Positions 51,466 through 59,324 of a stretch of DNA of 64,000 nucleotides are shown here, piece by piece. The stretch's first letter is position 1. Each line of letters opens with the position of its first letter. The translations under genes were made by a program, and so were the position numbers. The DNA is from Helicobacteraceae bacterium. GTDB taxonomy: Bacteria; Campylobacterota; Campylobacteria; Campylobacterales; Sulfurimonadaceae. The DNA is taken from contig JALWGC010000006.1 in assembly GCA_027038835.1 (NCBI GenBank), forward strand, positions 62,001 through 126,000, in the 5' to 3' direction. The notes beneath the pieces were generated by a model. The model did not search any database, was not told where the DNA came from, and saw only the letters and a list, made by a program, of their open reading frames with translations.

Positions 51466-53598
51466 TTACTCTAAGATATTTGAAACGATCATGGCGGGAT
51501 GCCAATTGCCGATCGAGCCGGCACTTAGAAGCTCTATATTGAGTTTGCTGTCTCGGTAGCGCTGCTGAAAAACCGCAAAAAGATTCTCTATTTGTTCATC
51601 TTTTCCAAAAATGGAAATGTAGTTTTTAAACCCTTTTTCCACGACATGCAAAGGTTGCGCCCCTCTTATGGCGTTTTCTATCTGCGTACGGTAGGCATAC
51701 GCAAACACCGAAGCGATGGCGGCGAATTTCTGTTTCACTTCCAAAAACTCTTCAAACGCGTTTTTCACTCCTGCAACATCCCCTTTGGCGGCGAACTTGT
51801 TGGCTTGCAAAAGAGCTTTGTCCCATTTTTTTTCAAGTATTTTCCCTTCGTTCGTCAACGAAAGTTCCTCGTTTTGCGAAAGGTATCTGTACGCTTGCGA
51901 GAGGTCGTTTTCTTTGATCGCTTCTAAGAACTTGTACCTTGATTCTATATCTTCTATAAGCATTTTCACTTTGTCGTAATACTCTTCGAACTCCGTCACC
52001 ATCCGTAGATATTTCAAAGCGGAATTGAGCTCGTTCTTTTCCAAATGATCCATCGCTTCATCGTAAAGTTTCTGAGCGTATTTCATCATCGCATGATACT
52101 CGGGAAAATTCCTCAAAAACGGATGCTTGTGCAAATATACATAGACTTGTGCGAAATCTTTTTGCCCCAAAGCTATTTTGAACCGGTTGTACACATCGCT
52201 TTGAATGAACATCTCTTGAATCGACTTCGCTTTTTCGCTAATACCCCGAAACGGCATCAAAAGCTTTTTCGCCTGCTCTACGGTGTGCGGATCAAGAGAG
52301 AGTTTTTGCGCTTCTTTGAAGCTCTTTCGCCACCGCTCTTCAAGCTGTTTGAAAAGATTCGACTCCTTGTACTCCGGATTTTGCTCCGCTAACGAGTACG
52401 CCAAAGCGTACTTTCCGCTCATAACCAAATCGTAGAATTTTTTAAAATCGGCATACTGCTCCGTCAATCTGTTGATAACGGTGTTTTTGATCGGTATTTG
52501 TCGATACGGTTCGAGCAACGCAAGCGCTTCGCTTTTCTTGCCGGTTTCGAAAAGGCGACGCGCTTTTTTGAGCGTCCTTTCCCAAATCGTTTCCAAAACG
52601 TTGTATATCTCGGTATATTTCAAAATCGGGTTTTCTTCCAGATGCTCTTGAACGTTTTTGAATTCCCGCTTTTGAATCAGGTACTTGATAACGTCTATCC
52701 CTTCATAGATGTAGTATTTGTAAAGCTCCCCTCTTTTCGTACCGACAAAAAGGGAATCGCTCTCTTCATCGAAACAAAGCGAAGTGATTGCACCGGTAAG
52801 CTTTATGTAACTTCTATCTATAAGCTCGTATTTTTCGACATCGTATGCGAGAATATACCCAAGTTCGGTCCCCAAGAACAAGAACTTCCCTTCAGGCTCC
52901 GCAACCACGGCGGTAACGTCGTCATGAATACCGTGTAGATGAGCGAGAACACTTTTGTCAAAAAGGTTCCAAACAAGGGCATCGCCGTTTTTGTCGATAC
53001 TTACCAGTCTGTTTTTACTGATAAACGCAAGTTTCATCACGGCACTCGCATGCCCTTTCAACTTTCCAAGCGGACGCATCATATCGAGGTTGAAAACCGA
53101 AATTTTACGATCGTAACCGCAAGTGGCGACCCACTGACCCGTTTTGTTGAAAACGATGTCGTTTATGGTGTCGGGATGGGGAGGGAGGGTGAGTGCGAGT
53201 TTGGCGTTTTCCATATCCATGCCGAAACTCTTACCGTCATCACCACATGAAAAAAGGTAACGGTTCTTCGGATCGATTCCTACACATGACACCTCTCCAT
53301 GGTGTCTGGCTATGCGGGCTATCGCTTTTTTCGTTGCAAGACTGTACAAACGAGTTTCTTTTGCATCGGCAGTAAGTGAAGCGAAAAATTTTCTATTCGT
53401 CGCAAAATCGATAACGCGGGTCTTGTAGCGCTGGTGTTCTATCTTCGCTTTGAACCCATCGAGTGTTTTTAGAGTCTCGGTCTCTACGAACCGAATGGTG
53501 CTGTGTTTGTCTATAACGACAAGATTGCCGTCTTGAAGTTTCTTTACAAGGACAATCGGTTCGTTGTAGTTTTTCAGCACTTTGTGTTTCATCGTCAC
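51466..53598 (-). CDS. WD40 beta-propeller plus helical-repeat protein
   Basis: A 710-residue protein without signal peptide or TM. Residues about 1-300 form a WD40-like propeller (HHGEVSCVGIDPKNRYLFSC, HPDTINDIVFNKTGQWVATC, KGHASAVMKLAFISKNRLVS, HDDVTAVVAEPEGKFLFLGT, TGAITSLCFDEESDSLFVGT). Residues about 310-700 are a long run of helical hairpins (for example KKARRLFETGKKSEALALLE, GDVAGVKNAFEEFLEVKQKF) without canonical TPR spacing. This propeller-then-solenoid order resembles eukaryotic coat and intraflagellar-transport subunits. It is coupled to ilvA by an ATGA overlap, but no link to isoleucine synthesis is evident. Function unknown. Confidence 0.8.
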   Translation of the reverse strand: MTMKHKVLKNYNEPIVLVKKLQDGNLVVIDKHSTIRFVETETLKTLDGFKAKIEHQRYKTRVIDFATNRKFFASLTADAKETRLYSLATKKAIARIARHHGEVSCVGIDPKNRYLFSCGDDGKSFGMDMENAKLALTLPPHPDTINDIVFNKTGQWVATCGYDRKISVFNLDMMRPLGKLKGHASAVMKLAFISKNRLVSIDKNGDALVWNLFDKSVLAHLHGIHDDVTAVVAEPEGKFLFLGTELGYILAYDVEKYELIDRSYIKLTGAITSLCFDEESDSLFVGTKRGELYKYYIYEGIDVIKYLIQKREFKNVQEHLEENPILKYTEIYNVLETIWERTLKKARRLFETGKKSEALALLEPYRQIPIKNTVINRLTEQYADFKKFYDLVMSGKYALAYSLAEQNPEYKESNLFKQLEERWRKSFKEAQKLSLDPHTVEQAKKLLMPFRGISEKAKSIQEMFIQSDVYNRFKIALGQKDFAQVYVYLHKHPFLRNFPEYHAMMKYAQKLYDEAMDHLEKNELNSALKYLRMVTEFEEYYDKVKMLIEDIESRYKFLEAIKENDLSQAYRYLSQNEELSLTNEGKILEKKWDKALLQANKFAAKGDVAGVKNAFEEFLEVKQKFAAIASVFAYAYRTQIENAIRGAQPLHVVEKGFKNYISIFGKDEQIENLFAVFQQRYRDSKLNIELLSAGSIGNWHPAMIVSNILE

Positions 53599-54809
53599 TC
53601 TCTGATGTACTTCTCTTTTTTGAGCACCTCTTTGATAAGTTCCTGATGCTCTTTCCCTTTGGTCTCTACATGAACCGTTACGTTCGCATCACCGTAATCG
53701 AGCGAAATGGAAGTTCTATCGTACGCTATATGCACGATGTTCGCACCAAGCTCTTTCAAAATCTCGGTAAAACGCATTAGACTTCCCGGTTTATCGACAA
53801 GCGTGACGGTAAGCTTCATCTTGCGACCGGACTTGAGCAAACCTTTTTCGATGATAACCGACAAAAGCGTTACATCGACATTTCCGCCGCTGATGACGAC
53901 CCCCACTTTTTTCCCTTTAAGGCGATCGAGATGACCATGTAACAACGCTGCAACTCCAACCGCTCCTGCACCCTCGACGACGAGTTTTTGCTTCTCGAGT
54001 AGAAAAAGCATCGCACTGGCTATCTCTTCGTCATCTACACCGATGAACTCATCGACACTTTCAAGGATATAGTTCAACGTAACAGGAGAGGTATCACGCA
54101 CTGCGATACCGTCCGCTATGGTTCTTACGCTTGTAGAGTCTATCGGTTTTTTCAATTCAAACGAAGTTTTAAGAGCCGGCGCACCTTTGGCGCTTACCCC
54201 TATGACTTCGATATTCGGATTTATCTGCTTGATGGCACTTGCTATTCCGCTTATGAGCCCGCCGCCGCCAACAGGCACCACGACGGCATCAAGCTCTTGG
54301 CAAGAAGAAAGCATCTCCAGCGCTATCGTTCCTTGTCCTGCTATGACCTCTTCATCTTCGAAAGGGTGGATGAAACTAAAACCGTTCTCTTTGGCAAATT
54401 CGGTAGCGAACTGATACGCTTCGTCGTAGTTGCTTCCGCTTAAAATCACCTCCGCGCCGTAATGCTTGACACCGTTTATCTTCGTAAGAGGCGTCGATTC
54501 GGGCATGACGATAGTCGCATTGATGCCGAATTTCGACGCACTTAGCGCCACCCCTTGCGCATGGTTGCCCGCACTTGCGGCTACGACACCTTTTTGGCGC
54601 TCGTTTTCACTTAACGAGGCTATTTTGTTGTACGCACCTCGAAGTTTGAAAGCACCCGTTACTTGCAGATTCTCTTTTTTCAAAAAAATCTCGCAACCGC
54701 TCACTTCACTCAAATAGGGCGCGAAGCTAAAAGGGGTCTCGACGACGACACCCGCTATACGTTCTTTCGCTTTTTCAATCTTCTCTAACGGTATCAAATC
54801 AGTTCCCAT
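53595..54809 (-). CDS. ilvA: Threonine ammonia-lyase
   Basis: A 404-residue PLP enzyme turning threonine into 2-oxobutyrate, which feeds isoleucine synthesis together with ilvB-ilvN. The PLP lysine is in LQVTGAFKLRGAYNKIASL, the glycine-rich loop is VVVPVGGGGLISGIASAI, and one C-terminal ACT domain follows (residues about 325-404, LVDKPGSLMRFTEILKELGA). ATG at 54809 is preferred. A reading from 54875 would lie within the CoA-binding gene, which it already overlaps by 11 bases. Confidence 0.94.
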   Translation of the reverse strand: MGTDLIPLEKIEKAKERIAGVVVETPFSFAPYLSEVSGCEIFLKKENLQVTGAFKLRGAYNKIASLSENERQKGVVAASAGNHAQGVALSASKFGINATIVMPESTPLTKINGVKHYGAEVILSGSNYDEAYQFATEFAKENGFSFIHPFEDEEVIAGQGTIALEMLSSCQELDAVVVPVGGGGLISGIASAIKQINPNIEVIGVSAKGAPALKTSFELKKPIDSTSVRTIADGIAVRDTSPVTLNYILESVDEFIGVDDEEIASAMLFLLEKQKLVVEGAGAVGVAALLHGHLDRLKGKKVGVVISGGNVDVTLLSVIIEKGLLKSGRKMKLTVTLVDKPGSLMRFTEILKELGANIVHIAYDRTSISLDYGDANVTVHVETKGKEHQELIKEVLKKEKYIRE

Positions 54810-55233
54810 ACAACGTTCTGTGATCGACCATGCTGCATTGATTTTGCACCACTTGCATACCGTGCTGTTTCGCATACTCCGCAGCTTCGTTGTTGACTAT
54901 CCCTTTTTGCGCCCAAAACACCTTGACATCTCCACGCTCCACACATACTTTGGCTATATCCATCAAAGCCGCCGGTTTTCTGAAAATGTCCACCATATCC
55001 ACGGCAAAAGGTATCTCCTTTAGACTTCTATACACCTTTTCTCCAAGAATTTCATCCTCTTTTGGATATACCGGCACTATCTTGTAACCGACACTTTGCA
55101 GATACGCCGCGACTCTATGGGAATCTTTTTCGGGATTTGGAGAGAGCCCGAGAACGGCTATAGTCTTTACGTTTTCAAAAATCTCTTTCACTTCGTCCAT
55201 ATTGGAATTGACAGTTGGAAATTCGCACTCCAT
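54799..55233 (-). CDS. CoA-binding domain protein
   Basis: A 144-residue single-domain protein with a Rossmann-like CoA-binding fold (VKTIAVLGLSPNPEKDSHRV, then YKIVPVYPKEDEILGEKVYR and the C-terminal VVQNQCSMVDHRTLYG). Homologues (YccU type) bind CoA or acyl-CoA, and their physiological task is poorly known. ATG at 55233 has AAGGTGTG six bases upstream. Its message presumably continues into ilvA. Confidence 0.85.
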   Translation of the reverse strand: MECEFPTVNSNMDEVKEIFENVKTIAVLGLSPNPEKDSHRVAAYLQSVGYKIVPVYPKEDEILGEKVYRSLKEIPFAVDMVDIFRKPAALMDIAKVCVERGDVKVFWAQKGIVNNEAAEYAKQHGMQVVQNQCSMVDHRTLYGN

Positions 55234-55261
55234 GTTCACACCTTCGATTTTTATATTACAA

Positions 55262-55329
55262 TAGACTTCTTGCAAAACTCCTAAACAGTCTCAGAGGAGT
55301 CAAAAGCAAGAGATTTTGCAAGAAGTCTA
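55262..55329. repeat. Short palindromic element with 16-bp perfect ends
   Basis: TAGACTTCTTGCAAAA at 55262-55277 is repeated inverted at 55314-55329, and an inner pair ACTCCT/AGGAGT lies at 55277-55282 and 55295-55300. The 68-bp unit starts and ends with TA, like a target-site duplicate of a small transposon. It has no T run, so an ordinary terminator is less likely. It lies between two divergent genes, where no terminator is needed. Confidence 0.55.
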
Positions 55330-55387
55330 ATAGCGATTATATCGAAAAATTTCACCAAATCGACTTAAGCAAGAAAGAAAAAAGAGA

Positions 55388-55393
55388 TATAAT
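55388..55393 (+). promoter_or_regulatory. -10 box abutting the CitE-like gene start
   Basis: TATAAT, five bases, ATG: the same spacing as at 26811. Transcription from here would give a leaderless message. No good ribosome site is seen. Confidence 0.45.
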
Positions 55394-55398
55394 TACAT

Positions 55399-56274
55399 AT
55401 GCGAAAAATAGACCCTATCGAACTTGGTGCGACTCTTTTCACACCGGCAACTCATAAAAACATTCCGTTCATTCTCGAAAGAAAAAAATATCCTCGTCTT
55501 CGAAGCCTACTTATAGATTTCGAAGACGGTTTAGACCAAAGCAGTTATGAAGACGGGGTAGAAAAATTACAAACTTCACTCGATTTGCACTCGCGAAACG
55601 ACCTTTTCGTTTTCGTTCGACCCAAAAATCCGGCTTCGTTACGACAACTCCTCGAACTCGACGCCATAGAAAAAATCGACGGCTTCGTTTTACCGAAATT
55701 TTCGCTGAAAAACAGCAGCGAGTACAGTAAGCTGTTAAAAAATCGAGCTTTTTACGTAATGCCAAGCATAGAAGGAGAAGAACTTTTCGACGAAACCTCC
55801 CTCAAGCTCCTCAAAAAAAAGATACTCGATTTCCAACAGCGCCTTTTGCTCGTTCGAATCGGCTGTGAGGATATCATGCGCCAGATAGGTTTACAAAGAG
55901 ATTGCAAGCGAACACTATTTGATTACGCCGCACCTTCGTTCGTTATAGGCAGAATCATAGCCCTTTTCAAAAGCGAGGGAGTGAATGTAAGCGGCTGTGT
56001 TTACCCCTGTTTCGAAACACCAAAGGGGTTTCGAAACGATATAACCAGAGATATTCAAGAAGGGATGTTTTCTAAAACCATCATCCACCCGTCTCACATC
56101 GAGCTTGCCGATGAAGCGTACAAAGTGACCAAAGAGGAGGTGCAAAAAGCGCAAGAGATTCTCTCCACCGCCAAAGCCATCCTCAATCAAAACGGTATGA
56201 TGGGCGAAAAAACGACGCGCACCCCTTATGCGCGCTTCATCCTCAAAAGGTCGAAATACTACGGTATTGTCTAA
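55399..56274 (+). CDS. HpcH/HpaI aldolase / citrate-lyase-like C-C bond lyase
   Basis: A 291-residue TIM-barrel lyase of the CitE superfamily. The N-terminal GATLFTPATHKNIPF and LRSLLIDFEDGLDQ, the metal/substrate residues in FVFVRPKNP and MPSIEGEELFDE, and KTIIHPSHIELADEAYKVTK near the C-terminus place it there. The N-terminal wording recalls the C-C-bond-lyase family found in tellurium-resistance biosynthetic clusters, but none of those partners is present. Substrate unknown. The stop overlaps the convergent trpD2-like stop (CTAA). Confidence 0.78.
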   Translation: MRKIDPIELGATLFTPATHKNIPFILERKKYPRLRSLLIDFEDGLDQSSYEDGVEKLQTSLDLHSRNDLFVFVRPKNPASLRQLLELDAIEKIDGFVLPKFSLKNSSEYSKLLKNRAFYVMPSIEGEELFDETSLKLLKKKILDFQQRLLLVRIGCEDIMRQIGLQRDCKRTLFDYAAPSFVIGRIIALFKSEGVNVSGCVYPCFETPKGFRNDITRDIQEGMFSKTIIHPSHIELADEAYKVTKEEVQKAQEILSTAKAILNQNGMMGEKTTRTPYARFILKRSKYYGIV

Positions 56275-57161
56275 AGCTTCTCATACGCTTCTTCTATGCT
56301 TGCTTCCTTGCCGTAAATGACCAAATAGACCGCGGCGTTGAATTTGGCGAGCTTGATAAACTCTTCGCTTGGATTGAAAAGCGCAGAAAGAGATTCTTCA
56401 AGAGTTATGTTCTCCCACGATTTTTCGTAGTCGATGCCAAGAGCTTTTGGGTCTATGATATGCTGTGTTATCTCGCCCTCTTGGGCTATCCACATATGCC
56501 CTTTGCTAAAAAGCTCCGGAGTTCCTTCGTTTCCTTGCACAAGAGCGAATCGTCTGTATTTTTCACCGAATATCTCGACGTACTTTTTGACATAGGGTTT
56601 ATGAAAAACTCCGGTTATGGCGACTTCGCTTTTGGAAACACCCGGAAGTTTCTCTATGGTGTTAAACGCGGTTCTAAGACCAAGACGCATACGTATTTGG
56701 GTCAAGTCGCTTAGCTCTTTTAGGTACTCACGCCTGTCGAAAAAATGGATGTTTTGCGCCAAAGTTACGTTTTTTGCGATCTGTTTTGTGGTAATCCCCC
56801 CTTTTGCGGGTTGCAGCTCGTCTCCATACACCACAAGATGCACCCCCTCTTTTTCCAAAAATTTCGCTACAAGGGGGAAGATGTAAGGGTTACGCCGCTT
56901 CCCGTCAAACGGATAGCCAAGCTCGATGGAGTTCTCCACTTTCGAAAACTTCGTCAACTCATCACAAGCGGCTATAGCACCTTTGAACTCCTCTATGGTT
57001 TCCGGTTTGAGCCTCCAACCCAGCAAAAACGCGGCTATTTGCTCCGCGTACGGCTCTTGTCTTAGCATCTGAGCCATCATATCTTTGGCTTCATCGAAAC
57101 TCAAATCTCTGTTACTTTTTGGACCCGTTCCAACGGCATGAATATATTTTGAAAACTCCAT
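56271..57161 (-). CDS. TrpD2/YbiB-like anthranilate phosphoribosyltransferase homologue
   Basis: A 296-residue protein of the TrpD-like family: helical N-terminal domain (LSFDEAKDMMAQML, EQIAAFLLGWRLKPETIEEF) and an alpha/beta domain. The conserved phosphoribosyl diphosphate loops of true TrpD are altered, as in TrpD2/YbiB proteins, which bind nucleic acid and lack transferase activity. Coupled to proA by a TGATG overlap. Assignment by overall pattern. Confidence 0.75.
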   Translation of the reverse strand: MEFSKYIHAVGTGPKSNRDLSFDEAKDMMAQMLRQEPYAEQIAAFLLGWRLKPETIEEFKGAIAACDELTKFSKVENSIELGYPFDGKRRNPYIFPLVAKFLEKEGVHLVVYGDELQPAKGGITTKQIAKNVTLAQNIHFFDRREYLKELSDLTQIRMRLGLRTAFNTIEKLPGVSKSEVAITGVFHKPYVKKYVEIFGEKYRRFALVQGNEGTPELFSKGHMWIAQEGEITQHIIDPKALGIDYEKSWENITLEESLSALFNPSEEFIKLAKFNAAVYLVIYGKEASIEEAYEKL

Positions 57162-58393
57162 TACCGTATCTGCCCGTTACCGTAGATTTTGAACTTGTAG
57201 GTAGTCAGCCCCTCGATACCCATCGGTCCGCGTGCATGCAGTTTGTTCGTACTGATTCCCACTTCCGCACCGAATCCAAACGCTCCGCCGTCGGTAAAAC
57301 GGGTAGAAGCGTTGACATACACCGCAGCGGCATCGATTGCACCTAAAAAATGCTCTGCCGTTGTGATATTTTCGGTGATAATAGCTTCGCTATGCCCCGA
57401 ACCGTAGCGGTGGATATGAGTGATAGCTCCTTCAACCCCTCCGACAAGTTTGATACTGAGCGTATTTGCCAAATATTCGGTGTCGAAATCCTCTTCGCAC
57501 GCTTCCTCGACATCGATAATTTCTCTGGTATCTTCACACCCTTTGAGTTGTGTGTGGAACGCATCGAACTCTTTTTTGAGTTTTGGCAGCACCTCTCTTG
57601 CTATCGCTTTATCGACCAAAAGCGTTTCCATCGCGTTACACACACCCGGTCGTTGACACTTGGCGTTGATGGCGATTTTGACCGCTTTGTCCAAGTCGGC
57701 ATCTTTGTCGATGTATGTATGGCAAAGCCCTTTGTCGTGCTTGACTACCGCGACGGTAGCGTTGTCGTTCACGAAACGCACAAGCCCCTCACCCCCTCTT
57801 GGGATTATCAAATCGACATACTTGTCCATCTTTATAAGCTTGGCGACCCCTTCTCTGGAACTATCGGGTAAAAGCGATATAAGCTCTTTTGGCAAGTTGT
57901 TTCGCTCCAAGACCTTTTGCAGCACTTCGGCGATGATACGGTTGGAATTTTCCGCTTCTTTACCCCCTTTTAGCACACATACGTTGGAGCTTTTGAAACA
58001 AAGTGCTGCGGTATCGCTCGTAACGTTTGGACGAGATTCGTAAATGATGCCGATAACCCCTATGGGGATAGTCACTTTTTCGATTTTCAACCCTTCGTTG
58101 GTTACCCAGCCATCGAGCACTCTGCCTACCGGCTCTTTGAGAGCTGCTATCTCTTCAACGGCTTTTGCCATCCCTTCGATTCTTTGTTCATCGAGGTAGA
58201 GTCTATCTTTGAGCGCTTCGGAAAGGTTGTTCTTGTCGGCATCCGCCATATCGAGCGCATTGGCTTCGATGATGTTCATCGTATTGGCTCGTAAAGCCTC
58301 CGCCATCTCGTTAAGAATCCGTACTTTTTCCGCACCGCCGATTTGGGCTAGAACCCTGCTACTTTCTTTCGCTTTTTCCAAAAACCGTTCCAT
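57161..58393 (-). CDS. proA: Gamma-glutamyl phosphate reductase
   Basis: A 410-residue NADPH enzyme reducing glutamyl phosphate to the semialdehyde in proline synthesis. Catalytic Cys is in NAKCQRPGVCNAMETLLVD. Family blocks PIGVIGIIYESRPNVTSDTA, LIIPRGGEGLVRFV and RFTDGGAFGFGAEVGIST are present. AAAGGAG precedes the ATG. Pathway partner proC is 0.9 kb away on the other strand; proB is not in the window. Confidence 0.95.
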   Translation of the reverse strand: MERFLEKAKESSRVLAQIGGAEKVRILNEMAEALRANTMNIIEANALDMADADKNNLSEALKDRLYLDEQRIEGMAKAVEEIAALKEPVGRVLDGWVTNEGLKIEKVTIPIGVIGIIYESRPNVTSDTAALCFKSSNVCVLKGGKEAENSNRIIAEVLQKVLERNNLPKELISLLPDSSREGVAKLIKMDKYVDLIIPRGGEGLVRFVNDNATVAVVKHDKGLCHTYIDKDADLDKAVKIAINAKCQRPGVCNAMETLLVDKAIAREVLPKLKKEFDAFHTQLKGCEDTREIIDVEEACEEDFDTEYLANTLSIKLVGGVEGAITHIHRYGSGHSEAIITENITTAEHFLGAIDAAAVYVNASTRFTDGGAFGFGAEVGISTNKLHARGPMGIEGLTTYKFKIYGNGQIR

Positions 58394-58426
58394 TTGACTC
58401 CTTTTTAGTTATTTATACCTCATTAC

Positions 58427-58978
58427 TTATCCTCTGAATCTATCGAAAAGTTTTCGAAAATCCAGTGAAACCTTGCAACTTGTTTTTTCAAAATCATACA
58501 CTTCGTTGGCAAACGTACCTACCAGCTCGAACGAAACATCTTTGAGTCGATACACTTTGGCTATCAAATCTTCCGGATAAAGCAGGATATAATACCCCAC
58601 TTTCTCACAAGCGTACAAATCCATCTTGTACCCTTCATCGAGTTTCGCGCTCGATTTACTGACAACCTCGACGACAATCTCGGGAGCTTTGGTCAAGTAC
58701 TTCAAACTCGTCTCACCGCAAGTAAGAACGACATCGGGGCGAACGACGGTATCTTCGTTTATTTTATAATCTATCTCGCCAAGTACTTCGCAGTATCTGC
58801 ATTCTTCGATTTCGTTACGTAAATGAAACGCAATTTCATACGCCAACGATTGATAGGTTTTCATTGGAGAAGGTGCCATGGCGTAGGGAACACCATCTAT
58901 GAGTTCCCACTCCCCTTTCCACTCTTTATAATCGTCATACATGTATCGGGGAAGATATTCTAATTTTCTCGCACCCAT
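58427..58978 (-). CDS. Uma2-family (DUF820) restriction-nuclease-like protein
   Basis: A 183-residue PD-(D/E)XK-fold protein. The family pattern is seen in WELIDGVPYAMAPSPMKTYQ, EDTVVRPDVVLTCG and APEIVVEVVSKSSAKLDEGY, where the Asp, Glu-Val-Val-Ser and Lys residues form the usual catalytic set. Uma2 proteins are common in cyanobacteria and mobile contexts, with no proven role. It has an AGGAGG ribosome site, and its upstream region runs into the left end of the MITE-like element, which could supply its promoter (minus-strand TATTAT at 59002-59007). Confidence 0.85.
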   Translation of the reverse strand: MGARKLEYLPRYMYDDYKEWKGEWELIDGVPYAMAPSPMKTYQSLAYEIAFHLRNEIEECRYCEVLGEIDYKINEDTVVRPDVVLTCGETSLKYLTKAPEIVVEVVSKSSAKLDEGYKMDLYACEKVGYYILLYPEDLIAKVYRLKDVSFELVGTFANEVYDFEKTSCKVSLDFRKLFDRFRG

Positions 58979-59004
58979 GACACCCTCCTACTATGTTTGG
59001 TATA

Positions 59005-59267
59005 ATACCATCGGTAACTAATTCCCAGTTTGATAAACGAGGATATTGTATTCGAGCGCAAGGCGAAACCGCGCAGGAGCTACCGGTAGCTTCAAGTGGT
59101 TTCAACGCAGTAATCGTGTGCAATATACTCGCCTTCGGTAAAAGATACGCTTGTCTTTGCTGCGTTAAATCTTTTTGAATTAACTCGGTTAGTCCTGCAA
59201 AGATTTGCCTTGCAACTAATAGCGTATCTTTTATTTAGCAAGACTGGGAATTAGTTACCGATGGTAT
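59005..59267. mobile_element. MITE-like element with 25-bp terminal inverted repeats
   Basis: The 25-bp ends at 59005-59029 and 59243-59267 are perfect inverted copies (core GGTAACTAATTCCCAGT). The 263-bp body holds no convincing ORF but further palindromes: a 14-bp perfect one at 59078-59091 centred on ACCGGT, and a 13-bp inverted pair at 59139-59151 and 59221-59233. A diverged solo end lies at 41521. Each end reads outward as TGG-TAT plus flanking bases, so it can complete an extended -10 box. This fills the 346-base gap between the Uma2 gene and proC. No clear target duplication was found. Confidence 0.72.
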
Positions 59268-59294
59268 AAAATTATATCATAAGTTGTTTATAGG

Positions 59295-59300
59295 TATAAT
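59295..59300 (+). promoter_or_regulatory. -10 box of proC
   Basis: TATAAT 24 bases before the proC ATG, about 27 bases outside the right end of the repeat element, which itself offers a weaker TATAAA at its edge. Confidence 0.5.
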
Positions 59301-59324
59301 ACAAGAAAATTCGGGACTTTATCG

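Noticed and set aside
55262-55329. Intrinsic terminator for the CoA-binding or CitE-like gene
   Set aside because: It lies upstream of both genes (they are divergent), has no T run on either strand, and the ends are TA-bordered.
58935-59178. ORFs reading through the left end and body of the 59-kb element
   Set aside because: Two short opposite-strand frames overlap the repeat with no ribosome site, no recognisable domains and palindromes inside. Not coding.
59005-59267. Integron attC site or CRISPR-like unit
   Set aside because: The ends are long perfect inverted repeats with a large body, no core-site pattern of attC, and no regularly spaced direct repeats. A MITE-like element fits better.
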